A stretch of 64,000 nucleotides of DNA from contig JBHGNT010000013.1 of the NCBI GenBank assembly GCA_043228905.1, positions 17,112,001 to 17,176,000 of the forward strand. Direction: 5' to 3'. The translations under genes were made by a program, and so were the position numbers. The notes under the pieces are model-generated. The model had not been told where the DNA came from and did not search any database. It saw nothing but the letters and a program-made list of their open reading frames with translations. Origin of the DNA: Azolla caroliniana. Taxonomy: Eukaryota; Polypodiophyta. Positions 49,871 to 60,640 of the stretch are shown piece after piece; within the stretch, counting starts at the first letter, position 1; each line of letters starts with the position of its first letter.

Positions 49871-52318
49871 GTTCTGAGTGAGTGTTGACACATCCTATCT
49901 CTCCAACCACAATTATCTTGATAGAATGCTCTCAGTTGAAAGTCAAACGTTGAAAGACGTTCGACCCATTGTGTCTGTCGGTTGTCGGCAGAACAACACC
50001 AATTGAGACATATAGATGTCTTCTTCCAAGTCTCTATGTAGGAAAGTCGTCTTGACGTCCAGCTACTCAAGCTCTAGGTCTTTAGTCACCACGACCCCGA
50101 GGAGGAGCCGAAGGGTGGTCATCTTGACTACTGATGAGAATATCTTGTCGTAATCGACCCCATGTTCTTGTTTGAATCCCTTTGTGACGAGCCAAGCTTT
50201 GTATTTGGGCTTCTCCGAACCGGATACATATTTGTATCTGAAGATCCATTTGCATGGCATTGGCTTCCTTCCAACTGGTAATTCGACCAACTCCCTTGTT
50301 TGATTCTGATGAATCGAGTCCATCTCGGATTTTATGGTTGTAGCCATGCGTTAGCATCCGGCGCAGCTAGGGCTTCCCCGTAGGAGCTCGGTTCGCTTGA
50401 GTCCATATAATTGACGTAGATGAGGCCCGATTGATACAAATCTATCAGCCTTCAGACTCGTCCAAATCTTCTGGGTGCCGATATTATTGGTTTGATTTCT
50501 TCAATCGGCTGATCGGTATTACTTGAACCGTCTTCAGGAGTCCTGTTGAATGACTCACCCCTGCAATAGGAATTCGGCGATGTCGAGTCATCCTCCCCGT
50601 TTTCAGGAGTGATTGACAGAGGGAGTTGTGCCTTGATCGGCTCGGCTTGGCCTCTTGGCACCTTAGCCTGTTTGGCGAGTTGGTCAATGTATCAACTCTA
50701 TCATTTTCACGCCTTGTCAATCTCATAGTTGAATCAATTTCGAGAGGACCTTTTGCCAATTCGGTTTCGACAGAGTGATCGTTGGCTTGGCTTTCTTCGA
50801 AGGTTTGTCGAATCGCCAATTCGGTCTGGTGGGTCGGTCCTTCTACGGCATCTCTGTCAATTTCGAAGGAAACCTTTTTGCCAGCCGCATTCAGGTGGCT
50901 CCGTTCAAAGAGAATCAAGTCTTCATTGAAGACTACGTCACTACTCTAGATCAGTTTCCGATTCTTTGGGTTCCAAAACCTGTAGCCAAATTCCCCATCG
51001 GTTCCATAACCGAGAAATATGCATTTCAGTACATGGGGTGCCAACTTGGTCCTTTTGTCCCTGGGATGAATGCACATGCTTCACATCTGAATATACAAAG
51101 CCTATTGTAGATCGGCAGTTTGCCTGACCATAGTGCTTGTGGCACTTCGAGTCGCACTGCCCTCGACAGTGATAGATTTATAAGATGGAATGTCGTTTGC
51201 AATGATTTGGCCAAGAATTCTAGCTTTAGTTCAGAGTGCTTGAGCATTGTCGTCACCCTCTCCTGGATTGTTCGGTTGATCCATTCCGCCACGCCATTCT
51301 GCATGGGTGTGTAAGGAATGGTCTTTTGGTGCCGGATCCCTTTATCGGTCAGGTATTGTTTGAAGGCTCGGGAGGTGTATTCACCTCCATTGTCAAACCG
51401 GAGTGTCTTCACTCTGTATCCGGACCGGTTCTCCACTTTGACTAACCATCGAGTAAAGACCTCAAGCGCTTCGTCTTTCGACCTAATCGAGTAGGCCCAG
51501 ACCTTCTATGTATAATCATCTACGAATGTGATGAAGTACCCAGAGCATCCTAGTGACCTTTCGGGCATCGGTCCACATATACCTGTGTGGACCAGTTCTT
51601 GGGGTTGATGTACCATCTCGTAGTGGAGAGAGTGCATACTTCGGGTATGTTTCCCGTAACGACAATGCCCACAGAAGTCCATCTTTGTCTAGACCTTCGG
51701 GATGTAGATGATCACCATCAACCGATCCAGTCCGGCTTGTGACATATGGCGAAGTCGTCCATGCCATAGGTTTGAGTCCCGCAATTTAGCTATGTTCACG
51801 GCCCCTTCTGGATTGATCGCCATTAGTGGATACAAGTTATTTTACTTGTATCCATTCCTGATTTTTAGATTTCCTCGATTGATCATCCATGATGACTCAC
51901 TGAGAGTCATTCTGTACCCGTCTTCGGCTAACATTTTGATGGAGACCAAACTCCTTTTCAGCGCGGGTACATGTCAAACTTAGTGGAGGGTGATAGTATT
52001 GCCATTTGGCAATTGGATGGGGACCTCTCTTATCCATGCGATTGTGAACTCCTGTCCATTGCCTAGTCAGATTGTGTCGTTGGCTCCGGCCGAATAGTTT
52101 GAAAACCATTCGATGTTCAGGGTCACATGAAATGTGGCACCAGAGTCCAGTAGCCACATTCGTGTATCTTGCACACTATATAGGACCTCTCTGATCATTG
52201 AGTCCTTCAAAGAGAGAAATTATCTTGATCGAAATTTAGCAACATTGATTTGATTGTCGTCTAGAGAACGATTCGAGTCGGATCGTCCAAAGTTCCGCTC
52301 GAATCGCCGAACGCTCTC
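49871..52318 (-). pseudogene. Old copia gag-pol, 3' part
   Basis: Minus-strand pieces are GAG-pre-integrase (about 51900-52300), integrase (51026-51436, with TLRFDNGGEYTSRAF and GVAEWINRTIQER), and a post-integrase linker (50484-50918). The start of RT is at 50063-50347, with KWIFRYKYVSGSEKPKYKAW. Homology is cut near 49871 before the YVDD region. Frames are broken throughout. C3 separates it from its gag at 54656-55422. Confidence 0.75.
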
Positions 52319-52323
52319 CTTCT

Positions 52324-52900
52324 TGTTGGGAAATCGGTCTCTCCGGATAGGATCCAGTGATGAATAAAGAGAGTCGGTGAGAACCAGAAGAGATCCGGAA
52401 ACCGGAGGAGACCCGGTGAGAACCGGATCGGTGGACCCGGTGAGAACCAGAAGAGAAGACAGATTTGTAAATATCTCTTGAATAAGCCCATTGAGGCTAT
52501 ATTTGTAAATATCCCTAAGTTCATATAACTATAAATATGACTTAGGGCAATCACTTTAGCAAGGCGAGTGATTGTGTTGTTGTCACATATTGTTGTAACT
52601 GTTGTACCGAGAGTGAGAGAGAGAGAGAGAGATACAAAGCGATACTCTGTTGTAACCACCATTGTGCGAAGAAACAGAGCTTGAGGTCGTTGCCTCCGAG
52701 TCTCTAATTGTACTCCTTCTCTTCATAGTGATAGTTTGGAGTCTGTGGGCTCCCGTGGTTTTTCCCTATTAGGGTTTTCCACGTAAACATCTTGTGTCAT
52801 TTTCTTGTGTACTCTCCACTTCCCATTTCTGTGTTCGATTCTTATAGAAGTGATTTACTACTCGGTTGTGGCCGAGCAATATTCCATGCATTTCTCTTCA
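52324..52900 (+). repeat. C3 5' LTR
   Basis: It begins TGTTGGGAAATCGG and ends TTTCTCTTCA. It is longer than the 3' copy because of two indels, one in the GAGAACC-rich repeats and one near the end. The hairpin CGTGG...CCACG is at 52754-52783. Confidence 0.95.
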
Positions 52901-52929
52901 AACTGGTATCAGAGCAAACAACACAGAAA

Positions 52930-54123
52930 ATGGAAGAATCTTACGGCGGAATGTTCAAGCTCACCGGCTCCAATTACTCAGTGTGGAAGTCGAAGATGAG
53001 GGACATGCTTGTGGTTAAAGATCTTTGGTTGTCGATTCACTTCGGGGAAATGGTACCGGAAGTTTGACTCCTTCATGACCGATCAAGGGTACCACAAGAC
53101 GCATGCTGATCACTGCGTGTTTGTGAAGAATTTTGATGGAGGAGATTTCCTGATATTGCTCCTGTACGTGGATGACATGTTGATCGTCGGACGAGACCAA
53201 GTCAAGATACGGATGCTGAAGAAGGCCCCTAACTGGACCTTCTCAATGAAAGACTTGGGTCCAGCAAGACAGATATTGGGGATGCACATCATCTGGGACC
53301 GGTCGAAGAAGCAATTGTGGTTATCACAAGAAAAGTATGTGACAAAGGTGCTTCAGCGGTTTAACATGTCAGAAGCAAAACCGGTTGGATCGACACTCCC
53401 GGCAAACTGCAGATTATCCAGTAAGCAAAGCCCGAAGACAAAGGCAGAGAAGGCGGATATGTTAACGATTCCATATGCCTCTGCGGTCAGGAGCTTGATG
53501 TACGCAATGGTGTGTACTCGATCGGATATTGGATACGTAATCGGAGTGGTGAGTCGGTTCATGACCAACCCCGGAAAAGAGCACTGGAATGCGGTAAATG
53601 GATACTCTGGTACTTGAAGGGCACTTCGAGTATGTGCCTCCGATTCGGCTCCGGTAAGCCCCTCATGGAAGGCTTTACCGATTCGGATATGTCGGCTGAT
53701 GTGGACACCATCCGGTCAACTTCCAGATATGTCTTGACCTATGCAGGGGGAGCCATTTCGTGGCAGTCGAGGCTGCAGAAGACGGTTGCGTTGTCAACCA
53801 CGGAGGCGAAGTACATGGCAGTCGTGGAAGCCGGCAAGGAAATATTATGGATGAAGGACTTCATCGGAGAGCTAGGGATCCAGCAAGAGGAATACCGACT
53901 CTACTGCGACAGTCAAAGTGCTATCCACCTTGCAAAGAACGCGGCATACCATTCTAGAATGAAGCACATCCATCGCAGGTACCATTGGATCCAGGAGCGA
54001 GTTGAAGATCGAGAGTTCATCCTAACGAATGGGTCGGATATGCTGACCAAGGTGCCGACACCCGACAAGCTGGACGCATGCCAGAAGCGGATCGGACTTA
54101 CAAGACATCCCATACCAGAGTGA
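52930..54123 (+). pseudogene. C3 gag-RT fusion remnant
   Basis: It begins at ATG 52930 with a copia Gag start (MEESYGGMFKLTGSNYSVWK). Near 53045-53050 it jumps into RT (KWYRKFDSFMTDQGYHKTHA), but in another frame, so Gag ends at once. RT contains LLLYVDDMLIVG. After a frameshift near 53590, RNase H follows (GFTDSDMSADVD, CDSQSAIHLAKN) and ends at 54123. Protease and integrase are deleted. It aligns closely with C2. Confidence 0.9.
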
Positions 54124-54133
54124 AGGGGGAGAT

Positions 54134-54650
54134 TGTTGGGAAATCGGTCTCTCCGGATGGGATCCGGTGATGAATAAAGAGAGCCGGTGAGAACCAGAAG
54201 AGATCCGGAAACCGGATCGGTGGACCCGGTGAGAACTAGAAGAGAAGACAGATTTGTAAATATGTCTTGAATAAGCCCATTGAGGCTATATTTGTAAATA
54301 GCCCTCAGTTCATATAACTATAAATATGACTTAGGGCAATCACTTTAGCAAGGCGAGTGATTGTGTTGTTGTCACATATTGCTGTAACTGTTGTATCGAA
54401 AGTGAGAGAGAGAGAGAGAGAGAGAGAGAGCGATACTCTGTTGTAACCGCCACTGTGCGAAGAAACAGAGCTCGAGGCCATTGCCTCCGAGTCTCTGATT
54501 GTACTCCTTCTCTTCATAGTGATAGTTTGGAGTCTGTGGGCTCCCGTGGTTTTTCCCTATTAGGGTTTTCCACGTAAACATCTTGTGTCATTTTCTTGTG
54601 TACTTACTACTCGCCACTTCCCATTTCTATGTTCCATGTATTTCTCTTCA
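54134..54650 (+). repeat. C3 3' LTR
   Basis: It begins TGTTGGGAAATCGG and ends TTTCTCTTCA; the duplication CTTCT follows. An AG microsatellite lies at about 54405-54430. The hairpin is at 54545-54574. Confidence 0.95.
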
Positions 54651-54655
54651 CTTCT

Positions 54656-55422
54656 TCTTGATCGACCAACTGTCAAAGGCATCATGACCAAACTTTTTGC
54701 AATGGGTGCAGAAAGTGCTTGATCGACTATTCCTCAACTTCGACTGCTCTCAGTTGTCGATCCTCCTTCTCGACCGATTGTTTCTTCGGTCGATTCTTCT
54801 GGCTTGTTCGGTCGAGTGGTGGGCTTCTGTCAAGTCGTTGATGGTGAGTCCCATCGATTTTCACCAAATGTCCTCTGTTAGGATTTGGCCAATCATTTCG
54901 TCTAGGTTCAGCTTCGAGCAACTGTTGGCGAATGTCATGCAGAATACCTCCCAACTCGACGCCAAACTCGAAAGTAAGGCAAGGGCTTTCACTTCTTCTT
55001 TGAAGTTAACCCCTTGGGAGGAGAGTTCGAAACACCCAGTTGAAGGTGTTAATGTGGGAGGTCGTTGGATCCGTCTCTCTCATCTTCATATTGAACAACT
55101 GTCGGATCAATATAAACCTTGATGAGGAGGATTGTTTCTCATAAATGGCCTGAAGCGTCTCCCACAAGGTAAATGTCGTCGTCTCTTTGGCCATACTAAA
55201 GTAGACGTTCTCGGCTAGATGCATTCAAATGGTCAACCTGGCAATTTTGTCCAGTGAATGTCATTTGTTAGTTGTCATCGAGGTTGGCTTGTTATTGTGC
55301 TGTATTACCTCGATTTGACACTTGACGATCAGTACATCCTGCATCATCTCCTTCCATAGGCCTTGAAAGTTCTTGCCGTCAAACTTTCGGATTTCTACTC
55401 CAATGTCAGATGTAGAGGCCAT
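54656..55422 (-). pseudogene. Old copia gag, 5' part
   Basis: A minus-strand ATG at about 55422 begins MASTSDIGVEIRKFDG. Gag pieces follow (MHLAENVYFSMAKETTTFTL, RQLFNMKMRE), and a zinc knuckle-like CTHCKKFGHDAFDS lies near 54660-54720 with its last Cys changed. Stops are present. It continues at 52318 and below on the other side of C3. Confidence 0.75.
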
Positions 55423-55514
55423 GTTCTTGGGAAGTGAGATTTGCTAACCTAGTTCTTTCCTTTTGTTTCTTCTCCTCTCATGTTTGTGTTGTTGTTGTCG
55501 TTGGACCGCAAGTC

Positions 55515-55907
55515 GCTCTGATACCACTTGTTGTGAGATAATGTGTAGAGATGTTGATACGGAAGATGATTGAGGACCTGTCGATTAGTTCAGCAAACAA
55601 CGTAAGTGTAGATATGCACTATTACACACACACACACACACACACAGGTATGCTCAAAGTAAGACTGTATTGCATTAATCTTTGAATTCTAGATGTACAT
55701 ATGTTACAATGTTAGGGTGAGCTTATATACTCAAGCCCAAGCTCAGCATCGTGTTCACACATAGGATACAATATATATAGAAGGAGTCGGCCTTTTATGC
55801 CAACACCAAGCTCAACTATTGGTCCTCAAATGAATCTAATGAATCTCTTTCTATATATCTCTTTTTCGAGACCTCTAGTTGATGGTTTGGTGGTTCACAT
55901 CGTAACA
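55515..55907 (-). repeat. Old copia primer-binding site and 5' LTR
   Basis: The minus-strand site TGGTATCAGAGC lies at 55515-55526. The LTR (55529-55907, 379 bp) runs on the plus strand from TGTTGTGAG to ATCGTAACA. A CA microsatellite lies at 55624-55646. No 3' copy was found. Confidence 0.8.
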
Positions 55908-57725
55908 TCGAAGTCACAGATTTGATGGCCCTCAAGTTTGAGAGGACCCATGTTTGTTCCTTGCCATGGGGTTGACCCATCCCATAAATCATAACCGACT
56001 TCTTGTGGACATTAAAAATATAGATACATTGCCTATTAAGGCAATGCCTGCAAAAATGTTAATCTTTTGGGCACAAACGCATACATAGAATATAGAATTC
56101 CCCTGAAGAAAGCACCTCCAAACGCAATGGCATTTGGTATTTAGCCTAAGATAAATAACACATAGTGAATCACAAACAAGAAGCGCATGTTGACCATGTT
56201 GACACTTGGTGAATCACCACCAAAAAGCGCAAGTAAACACTTAGCCTAAGACAATTAACACTTAGTGAATAACCAGAAACAAGCACAACGTAACACTTAG
56301 ACTAAGATAGTGAATAGTTAGTGAATACCAACAACGAGCACAAGTTAACAATTGGTTGATTATGAACAGCCACCCCTCAATATTAAGATCCTTCAATGGG
56401 AAACACTCCCTTTATTACTATGGCATCAAGCCTGAAGCCATGCTCCTCCATAAATCAACATGCCTTTGGCCTCTTCTTCATATCTATTTTCTAATGGACT
56501 TGTTGGTCTTTATATAGCTTTCCTCATGCTAACTCCTCGTATAATGAGGTTGCTTTGTGTATCTTAGAAATTAGTGTGCCTATCACACAAATTGCCTTAA
56601 AGTCTTCAAGAAACGGTTTCAACAGTCAAGTGTCCTCCATAATGACTAGCCTTAGGATTGCATACACTAATTTATACATGATTCTTTCTCCATTCATCTT
56701 AAGGTGGTTTCACGCTATTGTGGTTTTGGATAGCTCCTCCCCTTCCTAGGGGGTTGGCTCCTTGGGTACTCTCAACAACATTATTTTGGAAATTTTGAAA
56801 AATCAAGGGTATTTAGGAGTCCTTGAGAAATAATAGGATGTTGTGGGAATTGGATGAAAAGGGGGGCATTAACAATAGAACAGAGGGAACAATCATGTGA
56901 GTTCACAATAATCCCTAATAATCATAAGGTTGGTCCAATTTTGACATAGTTATAGTATTGCATCTCCTCATATTCAAGGGTCATATTCCTTGAATATGCA
57001 TTATGTTCTCATGATTCCTTTCATAATTTAAAATGTGCCTATACGAGATGATATCTTACATCAACTTAAAATGTTTATATAGTTATGGTGGACCCCAGCA
57101 TATCGATATGAGTTTCTACACATGATTGTTTTCTGAGTGTTGATGTGAATTGGTGGAAACTATTCGGTAACCAAAACATTAAATGTTTGCTTTAACCTAA
57201 TAAGATATCAAATGTATTTTGTTTACAATGGACATCATAGTATTTATCACCTCGAACCTGAGAATTGTAATCGTTATCAATGTTTTTATATCGTTATGAT
57301 ACAATTCCCCATATTATTACATGGAGCCGCCGCGCATAGCACATCTTAGAAGAGAATATGAAAATTAGCTTCTTCTATTTGAGCAACAGGTTGATTCAAT
57401 AACATTGTTGAAGCTACGGTTAGTGTACACCTAGATCATTTATGAGTACACATACAAGACACGACATCGACTAAAAATCAACTCAAAGAAGAATAACAAT
57501 AACCCGGAATTGAAATGTTGCTCTAGAACAAAACAATTCATCAAAATGCTAGCTAAAGCGAGTCAAGCTAGAATGGTTGAGAGGAATCAAGGAATGGTCA
57601 CAACGAAAGACATATATTGTCCTTACTCCTAAGAAACCGATAAAAGGCTTATGTGTGTCAACATTTCGAGATTAAATACTTGTCATCATTTCTCTAGAAA
57701 TGAATAGGAAGGGCCCAACATCATT
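55908..57725. other. AT-rich intergenic DNA, no gene seen
   Basis: Only short open frames without recognisable motifs. The one structured feature is a degenerate tandem repeat at 56142-56355. Confidence 0.5.
56142..56355 (+). repeat. Degenerate tandem repeat of about 56 bp, four copies
   Basis: Units share the words 'ttagcctaaga', 'taacacttagtgaat', and 'aagcgcaagt' or 'gcacaa', with clear drift between copies. Confidence 0.6.
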
Positions 57726-57726
57726 A

Positions 57727-57894
57727 GGGAATGGGACCACGACAAGAGGTCATTCTTGTACTTTCGCTTCACCTAGCTCCGGGTGCACACACAGAAGCAT
57801 CATCAAGGAATGGGACCACAATGACCAACATGAGAGGTCGTTCTTGTCCCTTTTTTTGCCTCCCCTAAGCTCGAGGGTATGTACATGGAAGCAT
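57727..57894 (+). repeat. Imperfect tandem duplication of about 80 bp
   Basis: 57727-57802 and 57808-57894 share 'ggaatgggaccac', 'gaggtcattcttgt'/'gaggtcgttcttgt', 'aagcat' and the surrounding order. It overlaps the candidate last exon of the CCT-domain gene. Confidence 0.7.
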
Positions 57895-58196
57895 TTCCAG
57901 ACTTATTTCCAAGGTTTGCCGGTAGGGGTCAAGGAAACTTAGGAGGTTTCTCACTACAAGCAAGGACAAGGAGATCAAGAGATAGATTGTCCAAAAGGCC
58001 CCATTTTATCCGATGAAGAGCGATGCGGGATCGAGAGGTGGGTTGGTTCGATCGATGATGAACAAACTACTCGACGGTCGTTCTCTTGATAAATCGTCCC
58101 TACACAGTATCCGGAAGCACGCCAACGAATTATTTTAACCGGAGGAGGCAGAAAGAGAGCCATAGTATAACATTGTATCGGGAGACGAGTTTTTAC

Positions 58197-60092
58197 CTTC
58201 ATACGCGGCCGTCGCTCCGCATTGAGCTTCCGGACTTCGTAGCGGATGGTCTTGGAGAAGAGGCGGAGCCGCCGTTTCTCGTGGTAGCGCTGAACACGGG
58301 CACGGCGGAAGGCGGACAAAGCGGCCGCCCCGGAGGGGCCCACGGGATATTCGGGTGTGAGACAGGGACACTCTGGCCCCAGCTCCGCCGCCATCACGGG
58401 GGCTCGGCCCACCTCCCCAATCTCTATCATCTTCCCAGCACAATGATGAAGATTAAGCAGGCACTGCTGTGCTGCAGCAATCAGCTGATTCTCTGGCTCC
58501 CATGCCTATACATTATATATATATATAGATTTAAACAGAACATTATCATGGGATACAGATCAAACAATGGCATCCATTAAAATGACGATACATTATTCAC
58601 TCACCGCCAAATCCAGCTCCTCCTCCGTTTCCTCGCGCCGACGCATCCCTAATAGCACCGGCCCTCGATCCGATGGCCATGATGCCATTACATCCTCATA
58701 GTCTAGTGCCAACCCTAGCTTCCTGTACAATGTGGTCACTCCCGCGACATTCGCAGGGATCGGCCGGCCATCCATGGCTTTCAGCGGCTCGATGAAATCC
58801 TCCAGATCGATTCGGTACTCCTCTTCCGCATCCGATTCCGCCTCCTCCGCCTCCGCCTCGCTCACCTGGGAATCGATGATGCCCGACCGATTCTCCGATG
58901 CCTCACTGAAAGCTCCGCTTGAATCGGATTCGAACCCCAGGATTGGCCATGGCTCCATTAGGGGCCCAATGATGAGCTCCTGATGCTGGAGGGCATCACA
59001 AGAGGAGCCAGTTCCCCAGTGTCCGACCCTCAGAAAATCGCACGACAGCTCTTCATCTATGCACGATTCATCATCATCGTATGCCTGCAATCTGGACGAT
59101 GGCGGAGGAGGAGGAGGAGGCAATGGCAGGGCATCGAAGGATCTGGTAGCCGAGCTAAGGCTGTCATCATCAGAATTGACATATGTGGTAGTAATGCTGG
59201 AGGTGTAAGAGCTCGCCCACAGGGGATGGTCTGAGGTTATGAAAGAGAGGGGTGATTTCGGGGAGGAGGCGAGGGCGGCAGAGCAGCAAGAATCCGATAT
59301 GATCGAAGCACTACTCGCCCTGTAATCACTGATGCCTGTGAGACCACATCTGCGATGTATGGTGTTGCCAAAGGAACCATGATTAGCAGAAGACACAGAC
59401 ATACAAGACCTGCTACAACTACTACTTGTAGCAGGAGAGATTAATAGGCATGGAACTCTTCCAAGATGATCTACTACAGAATCATCAGAATCATCATCAT
59501 TATCATCATGGCCATCGATGATACAAGCATCTATATCATCATTACAGTAAACTATGCCGGTAGACAGGGCCGAAACCCCGAGGTTTTGGAGGGGTTCTGT
59601 CTTGATGAACAGGAGGGAAGCCACGGATCTCGTCCGAATCTCGCCGCCATGGTGATTGTTCTTCTTCTTCGAGGATGGGCACCGGACATTGCCGGAAGAA
59701 GTAACACTCGCCGTGTGAGGCTTCCCCCAGCTAGTCCGCGGACGTTTCCGGAGCCCGATGGCAGACCACAAAGCAGTAGTAGTAGTAGTAGAAGAAGAAG
59801 AAGAAGAAGTAATGGTAGAATTAGAGCGAGTCCTAATTCGAGAAGACGAATCGGCGGAGGAATTCGGAGCTCCGGAGGAGGAATTCGGAGCTCCGGTGGA
59901 GGAATTCAGAGCCGAGAGGCCAGCACACTCGGCTAAAGAGCGGCATTTCGGGCGGAGATTAGCTCCCATGGTGATGATGCCTTCGCTGCCGCTCCGAGAG
60001 CTCGCCACTAGAGCCATCGTGGCACTCATCATCTCCACACTGTTCGCTCTCAAACTCTGCGTTGGGCCGGGGCAGGGACTCTGCCCTAGCAT
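58197..60092 (-). CDS. CCT-domain protein, CIA2-like (two exons supported)
   Basis: Minus-strand exon 1 (60092-58605) and exon 2 (58505-58197) join in phase 0 across a 99-bp intron with a GTGAGT donor and a TATAG acceptor. The 599 residues read so far include an S/T-rich N-terminus with [13 protein letters not shown], a poly-Pro run, an acidic stretch, and [14 protein letters not shown], a motif typical of CIA2-like proteins just before the CCT domain. In exon 2 comes [20 protein letters not shown], then [12 protein letters not shown], the CCT motif. This domain is known in nuclear transcription regulators such as CONSTANS, TOC1 and CIA2. The coding sequence stops at a GTAAAA donor exactly where many CCT genes have an intron. 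The last exon (G-R-F-V-K-R) is not certain; a weak candidate is 57864-57769. No TE insertion was seen in the gene. Confidence 0.75.
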
Positions 60093-60640
60093 CGACGGCG
60101 GAAGAGTGTCGATGGATGGACTAAACCCGCAGTAATTTGGAATCGATTTGATTAGGTATGCAATTCAAGGTTAATGAGCAAATCCATGGCAGTTATTCGG
60201 AATCGATTTGATTAGGGATGTAATTAAGGTTAATGAGTAATTTGGAAAAAACATCGAGTTCTTGGCCGGAGAGAGAGCGCGATTCGGAGATGGGAGGTTG
60301 GAAGGGGGTATTTAAATTTAGCTGATTAATGAAGGATTTTCTTAGTCCTTCACATAGGGATGAGGACAAGTGATGTAGTTAGTTGCTAGGGGAGGGGGCA
60401 TTAGATTTGAGTGCTCAAAGGTCATTAGTGCTTCTAATCAACATGGTTAGGAGCTAATCATCGGGTGATTAGGAGTTGCTAATGATGAGTGATTTAGTGA
60501 TTATTAGAGGCAGTGGTCATGGATCATTGAACAGAGCTTTCTCTTCATTCATTGCTCAATTTCCTCTGCAGCAAAAATAAAAACAAAGAAGAAACAGCAG
60601 CAAAGTAGATAGCTAAGCAAAATCCTCTGCTTCGCATTCA
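60093..60640 (-). promoter_or_regulatory. Upstream region of the CCT-domain gene
   Basis: A TATA-like 'tatttaaatt' is at 60309-60318, about 220 bp upstream of the ATG. A perfect hairpin CTAATCA-TCGGG-TGATTAG lies at 60454-60472, with further CTAATCA/TGATTAG-like words nearby. These are motif observations only. Confidence 0.35.

Larger units (their letters stand above)
52324..54650 (+). mobile_element. C3: copia deletion derivative
   Basis: Its LTRs are at 52324-52900 (577 bp) and 54134-54650 (517 bp), with a perfect target duplication CTTCT (52319-52323 and 54651-54655). The primer-binding site TGGTATCAGAGC starts at 52904 and a polypurine tract GAAGGGGGAGA precedes the 3' LTR. The interior is only about 1.2 kb: the start of gag joined to the second half of RT. 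It is non-autonomous but keeps all the cis-signals. It sits inside the old minus-strand copia. Confidence 0.95.
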
